The notes beneath the pieces are model-generated. The model did not search any database. It was given only the letters and a program-made list of their open reading frames with translations, and was not told where the DNA came from. This document shows positions 8,024 to 15,875 of a stretch of DNA of 53,262 nucleotides, in pieces (the stretch's first letter is position 1; each line of letters opens with the position of its first letter). The translations under genes were made by a program, and so were the position numbers. Origin of the DNA: Candidatus Fonsibacter sp. (GTDB lineage Bacteria > Pseudomonadota > Alphaproteobacteria > Pelagibacterales > Pelagibacteraceae); contig VERQ01000001.1 in assembly GCA_018882565.1 (NCBI GenBank), positions 1-53,262 of the forward strand, given 5' to 3'.

Positions 8024-9301
8024 TTAATGTGCCCTAACGGTTGGGGCAAGTTTTATAAAAGAAGTGTCGATTTTAGATGAATAACGTCTGTTCATTTTTG
8101 AGTTATTATTCAGTCTTGCAGCTGCAACGGTGACTGCGCCTCTGCCAAATTTATTATTCGTTTGATCAATGACTTTCATCAAATGATCTAAATTTAAATT
8201 CTGATCTGAAAATAAGTTTTTTTCATAATGATCTTTAGGTTTTAGGTCTCCAAAAATAACCCCAGCTTTGCTGTAAAAATAACCTTTAATATAAATATTT
8301 TCTAAAGCTTTTGCGCACACATTGGTGAGTTCTAAAGTGTTATTGGTTGCAATGGGTAAATCTATTTTTTGAACGCGTGATACGTAATCTTTTTTAAATC
8401 TACTGGTTTTAATAAATACATAAACAGATTTTACAATTAACCCCTCGGATCTAATTCGCTCTGCTGCAGTCATACAATGTTGAACGACTGCTTCTTTTAA
8501 ATCATTCAGTTCAGTAATAGTTTTGCCAAAGGATCTTGATACGCAGCAATTCTTCCTTGCAACATATTGAAAGTTTAATGGAAAACAACTGATGCCATTA
8601 AGTTCATGAATCGTCTTTAATACAACCACACTACTATTTTTTCTCACCCAATAATTATCTACATATTTTAACTGATGAGCATTATAAAAATTATTATTAT
8701 TAAAAAATTTAGAAAGTTGTCTACCAATCCCCCAAACCTCTTGTACAGGGAATGTTTTTAAAATTTCATCTACTTCAGTTTTGTCTTTGGTAATAAATTC
8801 CTCAACACCTAATTTATTTTTCTTTGCAACGTGATTTGCAATTTTTGCAAGTGTTTTAGTATTTGCAGCTCCTATTGAAACTGGAATGCCAGTCCATTGC
8901 AAAATTACTTTTCTAATGTGCAAAATATATTCTTGAACATTATCCATTTTAATATTGGTTAAATCTAAGAATGCTTCATCGATTGAATAAAATTCAATGT
9001 CAGGTGAAAAATTTTTTAATATTTTCATCACCCGTCGTGACATATCACCATACAATTCGTAATTAGATGAAAATACGGAAACTTTATATTTATCAATGAG
9101 TGGCTTTGCTTTAAAATAAGGCTCACCCATTTTAATGCCTACTTGTTTTGCCTCCGTTGATCTTGAAATAATACAACCATCATTATTGGATAAAACTACA
9201 ACAGGTTTTCTTCTCAAGTCCGGTCTAAATAATCTCTCACAAGAAACATAAAAAGAATTGCAATCAACTAAGGCAATAATTCTATTATTAATGGGCTGCA
9301 T
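8024..9301 (-). CDS. umuC: Y-family DNA polymerase V catalytic subunit UmuC
   Basis: 425 residues, close to E. coli UmuC (422). It opens with ALVDCNSFYVSCERLF (metal-binding Asp at about residue 13), then SNNDGCIISRSTEAKQVGIKMG, and has YSIDEAFLDLT with the catalytic acidic pair, a GIGRQLSKFF helix-hairpin-helix segment and the UmuC-type C-terminal domain. With processed UmuD it would perform error-prone translesion synthesis at stalled forks. It overlaps umuD by 14 bases and is followed after 12 bases by the photolyase gene, so all three should share the LexA-regulated transcript. Confidence 0.96.
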   Translation of the reverse strand: MQPINNRIIALVDCNSFYVSCERLFRPDLRRKPVVVLSNNDGCIISRSTEAKQVGIKMGEPYFKAKPLIDKYKVSVFSSNYELYGDMSRRVMKILKNFSPDIEFYSIDEAFLDLTNIKMDNVQEYILHIRKVILQWTGIPVSIGAANTKTLAKIANHVAKKNKLGVEEFITKDKTEVDEILKTFPVQEVWGIGRQLSKFFNNNNFYNAHQLKYVDNYWVRKNSSVVVLKTIHELNGISCFPLNFQYVARKNCCVSRSFGKTITELNDLKEAVVQHCMTAAERIRSEGLIVKSVYVFIKTSRFKKDYVSRVQKIDLPIATNNTLELTNVCAKALENIYIKGYFYSKAGVIFGDLKPKDHYEKNLFSDQNLNLDHLMKVIDQTNNKFGRGAVTVAAARLNNNSKMNRRYSSKIDTSFIKLAPTVRAH

Positions 9302-9665
9302 GAATAATATAAGTTACAATCCCCCAAATATTCACATCTGAGTTTTCATTAATTAAAATCTTCTCTGCTCTGTTTTTGATGTAAAAATTATTATTCTCTT
9401 TAATAATATTTTTAACGACTAATTCGTTATTAAAATTAATAATTGCAATGCAATCATTTTTTAAATTCAAACTTCGATCCACCACTAATAAATCTCCATT
9501 GATAATTTTGTGTTCAGTCATGGAGTTACCTTGCACACGAATTAGAAAAGTTGCTGGAGGATTTTTTATTAACTCACTGTTTAAATCTATTTCATCTTGA
9601 ACATAGTCTGTGGCTGGTGATGGAAAGCCCGCTGATACTTTCTGCAATATTACTGGTATTTTCAT
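9288..9665 (-). CDS. umuD: UmuD-like S24 self-cleaving protein of polymerase V
   Basis: A 125-residue LexA/UmuD-type S24 peptidase domain without an HTH. The self-cleavage site is SAG-FPSPATDYV, cut expected between Ala12 and Gly13 (E. coli UmuD has Cys-Gly). The catalytic Ser is S48 in GNSM and the Lys K85 in ELVVKN, matching Ser60/Lys97 of E. coli. RecA* would stimulate cleavage to UmuD', which joins UmuC as Pol V. Only a short N-terminal arm precedes the cleavage site, shorter than in E. coli. First gene of the operon; a LexA box lies 10-24 bases upstream of its ATG. Confidence 0.95.
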   Translation of the reverse strand: MKIPVILQKVSAGFPSPATDYVQDEIDLNSELIKNPPATFLIRVQGNSMTEHKIINGDLLVVDRSLNLKNDCIAIINFNNELVVKNIIKENNNFYIKNRAEKILINENSDVNIWGIVTYIIHAAH

Positions 9666-9674
9666 AATAAATAT

Positions 9675-9714
9675 GTTCTTGTTTCGTTCTAAAGAATAGA
9701 TATAGTGAAGTCAA
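9675..9714 (-). promoter_or_regulatory. LexA (SOS) box and candidate promoter of umuD-umuC-photolyase
   Basis: On the plus strand GTTC at 9675-9678 and GTTC at 9686-9689 are separated by exactly seven bases, the direct-repeat GTTC-N7-GTTC operator known for alphaproteobacterial LexA. On the minus strand a TTGACT (9714-9709) sits at a -35 distance, with 17 bases to TAGAAC overlapping the LexA repeat as a weak -10. LexA bound here would cover the -10. The box is 10 bases from the umuD ATG. Confidence 0.8.
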
Positions 9715-9727
9715 CGAGGTATTAAGA

Positions 9728-9913
9728 ATGAAAGTGAATGTTGGAAACATCGATCGAGTTTTAAGAATTTCTTCTGGAGTTGTCATTGTAACACTCACAG
9801 CATTAGGAATGATCAGTCCTTGGGGCTGGCTTGCAATTGGTTTAATTGTTAGCGGAGTACTTAGAAATTGTACTCTTTATTCATTACTTGGAATAAATAC
9901 TTGTAAAAGGTAA
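9728..9913 (+). CDS. DUF2892 (YgaP-type transmembrane) small membrane protein
   Basis: 61 residues with the DUF2892 pattern: an N-terminal VGNIDRVLRISSG motif, then two short hydrophobic helices and the ending LRNCTLYSLLGINTCKR. In YgaP this domain is fused to a rhodanese; here it stands alone, as in many bacteria. Function unknown. GAGG occurs about ten bases upstream of the ATG. It is divergent from umuD with 62 bases between, so the SOS region may affect it, though no second LexA repeat is seen. Confidence 0.8.
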   Translation: MKVNVGNIDRVLRISSGVVIVTLTALGMISPWGWLAIGLIVSGVLRNCTLYSLLGINTCKR

Positions 9914-9938
9914 GAGCCCGACGATTAATCGGGCCCTC
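9914..9938. terminator. GC-rich hairpin between DUF2892 gene and aceA
   Basis: GCCCGA (9916-9921) pairs with TCGGGC (9929-9934) around a seven-base loop, extended by GAG/CTC outside with a small bulge. It lies between convergent stops and stands out in AT-rich DNA. T-tracts are poor on both sides (TTAATTAA on plus, CTCTTACCTTTT on minus), so it may act in both directions or as a 3'-end stabiliser. Confidence 0.65.
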
Positions 9939-9948
9939 AGTTAATTAA

Positions 9949-11223
9949 CTAAAATTGTTCAGATTCTGTTGAACCACTCATTGCAGTGGTTGAGGTTTTC
10001 CCTGAACTGATAATTTGTGCAATGGTATCAAAGTAAGTTGTTCCAACTTCTCTTTGATGTTTAACAGCAGTGTAACCATCTTTCTCAGCCTCAAATTCTT
10101 GTTGCTGAATTTTAGAATAAGCCGCCATTCCATCTTTTTTATAATTTTGTGCAAATTTAAATACCGAGTAATTTTGCACGTGAAAACCTGCAAGAGTGAT
10201 AAATTGAAATTTATAACCCATCTCTCCTAATTTTTGTTGGAAAGTTTGCATTTCATTTTCTGATAAATATTTTTTCCAGTTAAATGAAGGTGAGCAATTA
10301 TAAGCAAGTAATTTACCTGGGTATTTTTTATGAATTGCATCAGCAAATATTTTTGCTTCCTTTAAATCCGGCTTTGCAGTTTCACACCAAATTAAATCGC
10401 AATAAGGAGCGTAAGCAAGACCTCTTGAGATCGCTTGCTCAATTCCGTCTCTAACATAATAAAAACCTTCGCTCGATCTTTCGCCTGTCAAAAACGGTTT
10501 ATCATTTTCATCACAATCGCTTGTAATTAATTTTGCAGCATTAGCATCTGTTCGTGCAAGGATAACTAAAGGCACATTCATCACTCTTGATGCAAGGCGT
10601 GCAGCTTTAAGATTTCGAATTGCGTTTTGAGTTGGGATTAAAACTTTTCCACCCATATGACCACATTTCTTTTCAGCAGCTAATTGATCTTCAAAGTGAA
10701 CACCCGCAGCTCCTGCTTTGATGAATCGTTTAGTTAATTCATAAACATTTAATGGACCACCAAATCCAGCTTCACCGTCTGCAATAATTGGCATTTGATA
10801 ATCTATGCTATTTTTAGGATCCATTTTTCCCTCTAACACTTCCATGTATTGAATCTGATCTGCGCGCATTAATGCGTTGATCATACTTTCAACTAATTTT
10901 GGAGCGCTATCGTATGGATATAAACTTTGATCAGGATACATTTCGCCCGCAGAATTTGCATCTGCAGCAACTTGCCACCCTGATAAATAAATTGCTTTCA
11001 ACCCAGCTTTTGCATGCTGAACTGCATGATTGCCAGAAAGTCCACCTAAAGTATTAATATACTTTTCAGTATTTAATAACTTCCAAAGTTTTTTAGATAA
11101 ATTTTTTGAAACAGTGTATTCAACATTAAAAGTTCCTCTTAACTTTTCAACATCCTCTTCAGAGTAATTTGCAATTACACTTTCCAATCTTTTTTTAACT
11201 AAAGTATCAGTTGTATTAGGCAT
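9949..11223 (-). CDS. aceA: Isocitrate lyase
   Basis: Cleaves isocitrate to glyoxylate and succinate, first step of the glyoxylate shunt. About 424 residues from the ATG at 11223, preceded by AGTGGA at SD distance; a GTG start 12 bases upstream is possible. The signature KKCGHMGGKVLIPT is present, with the catalytic Cys at about residue 187. Other conserved strings are SGWQVAADANSAGEMYPDQSLYP, PIIADGEAGFGG and LIWCETAKPD. It overlaps the small ORF 11216-11452 by eight bases and is divergent from a ScfR-type regulator, which probably induces it on acetate or fatty acids. Its partner malate synthase is at 51884. Confidence 0.97.
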   Translation of the reverse strand: MPNTTDTLVKKRLESVIANYSEEDVEKLRGTFNVEYTVSKNLSKKLWKLLNTEKYINTLGGLSGNHAVQHAKAGLKAIYLSGWQVAADANSAGEMYPDQSLYPYDSAPKLVESMINALMRADQIQYMEVLEGKMDPKNSIDYQMPIIADGEAGFGGPLNVYELTKRFIKAGAAGVHFEDQLAAEKKCGHMGGKVLIPTQNAIRNLKAARLASRVMNVPLVILARTDANAAKLITSDCDENDKPFLTGERSSEGFYYVRDGIEQAISRGLAYAPYCDLIWCETAKPDLKEAKIFADAIHKKYPGKLLAYNCSPSFNWKKYLSENEMQTFQQKLGEMGYKFQFITLAGFHVQNYSVFKFAQNYKKDGMAAYSKIQQQEFEAEKDGYTAVKHQREVGTTYFDTIAQIISSGKTSTTAMSGSTESEQF

Positions 11224-11452
11224 TACTTGATCCACTTTTATTATTTGGTTTAATCATTGATAGTTTTGCCTCTAAATAGTTAACAAAAGATTGACCTGTT
11301 TTATAAACAGATGAAACGGCATCGGTAAAAATTTGTTTTTCTAAAGTATTCATTGCTTTAACGTTATCTGCATAGCTATTAGTTTCATTGTAACAATCGT
11401 CGTTAAAAGAAACGCAGTTACTTTCGATTTTGTGTTTTTCTCTATGAGTCAT
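11216..11452 (-). CDS. 78-residue protein translationally coupled to isocitrate lyase, unknown function
   Basis: I recognise no family. The first 30 residues are polar with two Cys (ESNCVSFNDDCYNE); residues 33-70 look helical and amphipathic (TLEKQIFTDAVSSVYKTGQ). No signal peptide or TM helix is visible. It has a strong AAGGAG seven bases before the ATG, the best SD in the neighbourhood, and its stop overlaps the aceA ATG by eight bases, so aceA translation is probably coupled to it. It may be a leader that sets aceA expression or a small partner of the enzyme; neither is proven. Confidence 0.75.
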   Translation of the reverse strand: MTHREKHKIESNCVSFNDDCYNETNSYADNVKAMNTLEKQIFTDAVSSVYKTGQSFVNYLEAKLSMIKPNNKSGSSNA

Positions 11453-11475
11453 ATTATTTCTCCTTGGTTTATAAA

Positions 11476-11583
11476 TTTACAATATTTACATTTTGCGCTT
11501 ATTTAAATATTTATGTTGAAAATGCTTGTAAATTTGTAATAAAAATTTTAATAATGTATTTACAAATTGAAAATTTTGTAAAT
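11476..11583. promoter_or_regulatory. Repeated TTTACA/TTGTAAA half-sites between aceA operon and its regulator
   Basis: Three paired elements in about 110 bases: tandem TTTACA at 11476-11481 and 11485-11490; TTGTAAATTTGTAA at 11526-11539; and an inverted repeat ATTTACAAA (11558-11566) / TTTGTAAAT (11575-11583), the last ending five bases before the regulator ATG. RamB-type relatives bind TTTGCAA-like sequences, so the divergent ScfR-family protein is the obvious candidate ligand (inference). The inverted repeat beside its own start suggests autorepression. Confidence 0.6.
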
Positions 11584-11587
11584 TTTT

Positions 11588-13003
11588 ATGAGCAAGCAGC
11601 TTGGTTTTAAGATCAAAACAGCGCGTAGAAAGCTAAATATTAGCCAAGGTGATTTGTCAAAAAAACTTGAGATTTCGCCAAGTTATTTAAATCTAATTGA
11701 ATCTGGCAAAAGAAAAGTGAGTGCTGATTTACTTATCAAAGCCTCTGAAATCTTAAATCTTGATCTTAAAAAATTATCAACGGATGATAACCTAAACCTT
11801 GTTCATGATCTTCAAGAACTGTTAAGCGATAATTTATTTGAAGATTTGGATATTACTAATTTAGAAGTTAAAGATTTAATAGAAACCAATCCACTAGTTT
11901 CAAAAGCGCTTATTCGATTAGGCGATGTTTATAGAAAAAAGAATTCTGAAGTTTATGATAAACTTGAAGTCATCTCTGGTGAAAATGTTGCAAATCCTAA
12001 AGCAACTTTTCCAGGGGAAGTTGTTTCTGATTTTTTACAAGAATATCATAATTATTTCCCAAAATTAGAAGAGTATGCAAATAAAATTTTTAGTCAGGTA
12101 AATAGAAATTTTAGAACACGTCATGTTCTATTAGTTGAGTATTTAAAAAAACATCACAAGATTGATGTTGTCGATGTAGTTCCAAAGAATGATGAATTCT
12201 TTTTAAAGCGATATGTTCCTGAAAAAAAAACACTTTATTTATCTGATTACTTAACTCTCGATACAAAAAAAATATACTGTGCAGGACAAATTGTGCAAGC
12301 AGAAGCTTTAGATTTAATAGAAAGCTATCTTAAAGATTATAATTTTCCCTCTGAAACTGCAAAAAAACTTACAACGATTTCTTTAATTAATTATACCGCT
12401 GCTGCAATTTTAATGCCTTACAAATTATTTTATGATGAATGCAAAAAACATCGTTATGATTTAGAATTACTGCAACATACCTTTTCAGTATCCTTTGAAC
12501 AAGTTGCTCACCGCGTTACTTGTTTGCAAGATCTTAAAATGAAAGGAATTCCATTTCATATGTTAAGAACAGATATTGCAGGCAATATTTCAAAACGATT
12601 ATCATTATCAGGAATTCAAATTCCTCGTTACGGTGGAGCTTGTCCGAGATGGAATATTCACTCTGCTTTTATGTTACCTGGAAAAATCCACAGTGCATTA
12701 TCTAAAATGCCCGATGGTGAAAAATATATATGTATTGCAAGAACTATTGAAAAAGGAATAGGTCGACATGGAGTATATAGAAGTATTTTAAGTATCGGCT
12801 TAGGATGTCAGGCTAAGTATGCAAAAGATTTTATTTATGCTGACACTTTGAATATTCAAGACGAAGACTCTGCTATTGCAATTGGTGTAAATTGTAGAAC
12901 TTGTCCTAGAATGGATTGCCAGCAAAGAGCCTTTCCACCAATTAATAAAAATTTAGATATTAATTTAAATAACAGAGGGGCATCTGCCTACGTTAGTAAT
13001 TAA
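11588..13003 (+). CDS. ScfR/RamB-type short-chain fatty acyl regulator (XRE HTH + ImmA/IrrE-like + DUF2083)
   Basis: 471 residues. An XRE-type HTH occupies about residues 5-60 (KTARRKLNISQGDLSKKLEIS), followed by a central ImmA/IrrE-like domain without a clear HExxH, and a C-terminal DUF2083-type domain ending in GVNCRTCPRMDCQQRAFPP, a Cys cluster typical of this family. Known members (RamB, MccR, ScfR) sense acyl-CoA or acetate metabolism and control glyoxylate-shunt or propionate genes. Divergent from the aceA operon. No SD precedes the ATG, so the transcript may be leaderless. Its 3' end overlaps the convergent dehalogenase gene by 11 bases. Confidence 0.9.
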   Translation: MSKQLGFKIKTARRKLNISQGDLSKKLEISPSYLNLIESGKRKVSADLLIKASEILNLDLKKLSTDDNLNLVHDLQELLSDNLFEDLDITNLEVKDLIETNPLVSKALIRLGDVYRKKNSEVYDKLEVISGENVANPKATFPGEVVSDFLQEYHNYFPKLEEYANKIFSQVNRNFRTRHVLLVEYLKKHHKIDVVDVVPKNDEFFLKRYVPEKKTLYLSDYLTLDTKKIYCAGQIVQAEALDLIESYLKDYNFPSETAKKLTTISLINYTAAAILMPYKLFYDECKKHRYDLELLQHTFSVSFEQVAHRVTCLQDLKMKGIPFHMLRTDIAGNISKRLSLSGIQIPRYGGACPRWNIHSAFMLPGKIHSALSKMPDGEKYICIARTIEKGIGRHGVYRSILSIGLGCQAKYAKDFIYADTLNIQDEDSAIAIGVNCRTCPRMDCQQRAFPPINKNLDINLNNRGASAYVSN

Positions 13004-13880
13004 AATTAGAATATTTAGATAAAAATTTTACAAGTTCTTGTAAGGTTTGTTTTGGTGCTTCCTCTGCTATAAAATGCTTACAATTAAAGCCTTTTCCTTC
13101 AACTTTTTTAGTAGTGTACTTCTGCCAGACTTTTAAAGGTTTAAATTTTCTACCCACTCTTCCATTCTTGCCCCATAAAACTTGCACTGGAATATTGAGT
13201 TTTTTACTTAAATCTTTTTTATCATGAACAAGATCAATGGTTGCTCCGGCACGATAATCTTCACAACTGGAATGTATTCTTTTGTAATCTTTAAAATATT
13301 TTAAATAGTTTTTTTCAAAACCTTTAAAATTAAATCCTCCTGACCATTTTTTAAGACAGTAATTTAGCCAAGCTTTTGGATCTTTAGCGATAAAATTTTC
13401 TGGAATAAACTTAGGTTGAATTAAAAAAAACCAATGAAAATAATTAGTTGCAAAATCTTGATCTGTTGCATTGTACATATCAAGTGTTGGACAAATATCC
13501 ATTACGCATAAGGCAACAACTTTATCTCTGTAATCACGTGCTAGTCTATGTGCAACACGGCCACCACGATCATGCCCGCCAAGTAAAAATTTTTGATAAC
13601 CGATATTGCTCATTAATTGAACCATATCTTTTGCCATTTCTCTTTTTGAATAATTAAGATGTTGGCTATCACTTTGGATTACAAAACTTTGCCCATAACC
13701 TCTAAGATCTGGAAGGATGACAGTGAAATTTTTTGAAAGTTCATCTGCAATTTTATGCCACATATAATGATTTTGCGGATAACCGTGCAATAATAATACC
13801 GGTGGTCCAAAACCACCTATACGATAAAAAATTTTTCCTTTATTTACTTTTTGAAATTTTTTTTCAAAACTTTTGAACAA
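12993..13880 (-). CDS. Haloacetate (fluoroacetate) dehalogenase-like alpha/beta hydrolase
   Basis: About 295 residues from a TTG at 13880; no ATG fits before the conserved LLLHGYPQ, and GGAAA lies upstream. Compared with fluoroacetate dehalogenase from memory, every key residue is present: nucleophile D104 in GGHDRGGR, carboxylate-binding R105 and R108, acid D128, halide-binding H149, W150 and Y209, and His269 in KHFIAEEAP. Such enzymes hydrolyse haloacetates to glycolate. It is the last gene after phaB-phaA-enoyl-CoA hydratase, four bases after the previous stop. An epoxide hydrolase is the main alternative, but that family normally needs lid tyrosines rather than the HW pair. Confidence 0.85.
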   Translation of the reverse strand: MFKSFEKKFQKVNKGKIFYRIGGFGPPVLLLHGYPQNHYMWHKIADELSKNFTVILPDLRGYGQSFVIQSDSQHLNYSKREMAKDMVQLMSNIGYQKFLLGGHDRGGRVAHRLARDYRDKVVALCVMDICPTLDMYNATDQDFATNYFHWFFLIQPKFIPENFIAKDPKAWLNYCLKKWSGGFNFKGFEKNYLKYFKDYKRIHSSCEDYRAGATIDLVHDKKDLSKKLNIPVQVLWGKNGRVGRKFKPLKVWQKYTTKKVEGKGFNCKHFIAEEAPKQTLQELVKFLSKYSNFNY

Positions 13881-13884
13881 GAAA

Positions 13885-14634
13885 TTATTTCCACTCAGGT
13901 TTTATTTTTTCAAAAAAACTTTTAATACCAATATTTTTATTTTCACTATCAAGAAGTTTATAAAAAGTTTGTCTCTCATCTTTTAACGAAGCATCTTTAT
14001 TAATTAATCTTTTAATCTCAACTAAACTTGAAAGTGGTTTTTCTGAAATGGATTTTAATATTTTATTTGAACCTTCTTTAAATTCATCTGCTTTTAAAAC
14101 AACACTAACTATTCCTATATTGTGAGCTTGCCCCGCTGTAATCATCTCTCCTGTCATGCACAGATAATTTGCATTATATTTTCCAGCATATCGCTTTAAT
14201 CTTTGGGTTCCGCCAATCCCTGGAATTAATCCTAAATTTATTTCAGGTTGAGCAAACTTTGCATTTTCCGATGCAATAATAAAATCGCAAATGAGTGCAA
14301 GTTCCATTCCACCGCCTAAAGCATAACCTTCCACTAATGCAATAACTGGTTTTTTAATATTATAAATTTCATCAAAAGCATCAAATAACTTTTTCTCAGC
14401 CGCAGTATTTTTATTTAAAGATTGCAATTCTTTAATATCTGCACCTGGTGAAAATAATTTTTGATTGCCTTCAATTGCAATACATTTAATGGAACTATCT
14501 TGATCAAAGTTTGTAAGGGCTTGTAGAATTTCTTTAGATGTTTCAATATTTAAAGAATTTTTATCTACAACTCTATCAATTTGAACAAAACCTACAGCTT
14601 GTTCGCTTCTAACTTTAATATTCTTAAAGTCCAT
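13885..14634 (-). CDS. Enoyl-CoA hydratase (crotonase family)
   Basis: 249 residues. FSPGADIKEL gives the first oxyanion-hole segment, ALGGGMELALICDF has Glu111, and FAQPEINLGLIPGIGGTQRL has Glu131; both Glu are retained, so a true hydratase of short-chain enoyl-CoA is likely. It could feed fatty-acid degradation, or interconvert crotonyl-CoA and 3-hydroxybutyryl-CoA next to the PHB enzymes. It lies 8 bases after phaA and 4 before the dehalogenase gene in the same operon. No SD precedes the ATG, suggesting coupling to phaA. Confidence 0.92.
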   Translation of the reverse strand: MDFKNIKVRSEQAVGFVQIDRVVDKNSLNIETSKEILQALTNFDQDSSIKCIAIEGNQKLFSPGADIKELQSLNKNTAAEKKLFDAFDEIYNIKKPVIALVEGYALGGGMELALICDFIIASENAKFAQPEINLGLIPGIGGTQRLKRYAGKYNANYLCMTGEMITAGQAHNIGIVSVVLKADEFKEGSNKILKSISEKPLSSLVEIKRLINKDASLKDERQTFYKLLDSENKNIGIKSFFEKIKPEWK

Positions 14635-14642
14635 GAAGGAGA

Positions 14643-15839
14643 TTATTTATGATCAATAAAATTACGCTCAATACACATCGCAATTCCCATTCCACCACCA
14701 ATACAAAGGGTAGCAAGACCTCTTTTTGAATGAGTTTTGATCATTTCATGAAGCAAAGTTACTAAAATTCTAGCTCCTGATGCACCAATTGGATGACCAA
14801 TTGCAATAGCGCCACCGTTCACATTTACTTTATCAACGGTCCAGCCCATTTCTTTATTTACTGCAATGGCTTGTGCTGCAAATGCTTCGTTTGCTTCAAT
14901 TAAATCTAATTCATCTTCACCCCAGCCTGCTTTTTTAAGTGCAAGACGTGAAGCTGGAATTGGACCTGTTCCCATAATAGATGGGTCCACTCCACACACT
15001 GCCCATGAAACTATTTTTGCAAGCGGCTCAATACCAAGCGTTTTTGCAGTTTTTCCTGACATTAAACTAACCGCTGCAGCGCCATCATTTAATCCTGATG
15101 CGTTTCCAGCTGTAACTGATCCGTCTTTTTTAAATGCTGGTTTTAAAACTTCTAGTTTTTCAATGGTCGTTCCATCTTTTGGATACTCGTCTTTATCAAA
15201 CACCACGTCCTGTTTTTTAACTTTAACAGTAATTGGAATAATTTCATCTTTGAATTTTTTTCCTTTAATTGCATCAATTGCTTTTCTTTGAGAAGCTGCT
15301 GCAAATGCATCTTGATCTTTTCTTGTAATTTGAAATTTTTGTGCAACGTTTTCTGCAGTTACACCCATGTGATATTGATTGTAAACGTCCCAAAGTCCAT
15401 CCACAATCATGGAGTCTTGTAATTTACCATCACCTAATTTCACTCCATTTCTAATATTAATGAAATGGGGAGCATTGCTCATACTTTCTTGTCCACCTGC
15501 AATAACGATATTTGCATCGCCACATTTTATTGAATTATAACCAAAGGCAACTGAAGCAAGTCCTGAACCACAAAGTTGATTAATTGTTGTTGCAGTTTTT
15601 TCAACTGGTATGCCTGCGTGAATTGCAGCTTGTCGTGCAGGATTTTGACCAACGCCTGCTGCTAAAATCTGACCCATGTAAACAGTGTCAACTTGTTCAG
15701 GTTTAATTTCTGATTTTTCTAAAACTTTTTTAATTACTTCCGCTCCTAATTGCGGAGCTGTCATAGAGGATAGTGAACCACCAAAAGATCCTACCGCCGT
15801 TCGAACTGCACTTGTTATTACTACATCATTATCAGTCAT
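14643..15839 (-). CDS. phaA: Acetyl-CoA acetyltransferase (beta-ketothiolase)
   Basis: Condenses two acetyl-CoA to acetoacetyl-CoA, the first step of PHB synthesis (also reversible thiolysis). 398 residues, the usual length. Nucleophile Cys90 lies in NQLCGSGLASV; the His is in GGAIAIGHPIGASG, and the second Cys in LCIGGGMGIAM near the C-terminus. AAGGAG lies upstream of the ATG. Second gene of the operon, 36 bases after phaB; the order phaB-phaA differs from the common phaA-phaB. Confidence 0.95.
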   Translation of the reverse strand: MTDNDVVITSAVRTAVGSFGGSLSSMTAPQLGAEVIKKVLEKSEIKPEQVDTVYMGQILAAGVGQNPARQAAIHAGIPVEKTATTINQLCGSGLASVAFGYNSIKCGDANIVIAGGQESMSNAPHFINIRNGVKLGDGKLQDSMIVDGLWDVYNQYHMGVTAENVAQKFQITRKDQDAFAAASQRKAIDAIKGKKFKDEIIPITVKVKKQDVVFDKDEYPKDGTTIEKLEVLKPAFKKDGSVTAGNASGLNDGAAAVSLMSGKTAKTLGIEPLAKIVSWAVCGVDPSIMGTGPIPASRLALKKAGWGEDELDLIEANEAFAAQAIAVNKEMGWTVDKVNVNGGAIAIGHPIGASGARILVTLLHEMIKTHSKRGLATLCIGGGMGIAMCIERNFIDHK

Positions 15840-15875
15840 TTTAATTTATTTCTCCTTTTGGTTATAAATTTTTTG

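Noticed and set aside
14866-15291. 141-residue plus-strand ORF opposite phaA
   Set aside because: Antisense to the conserved thiolase core; a shadow frame.
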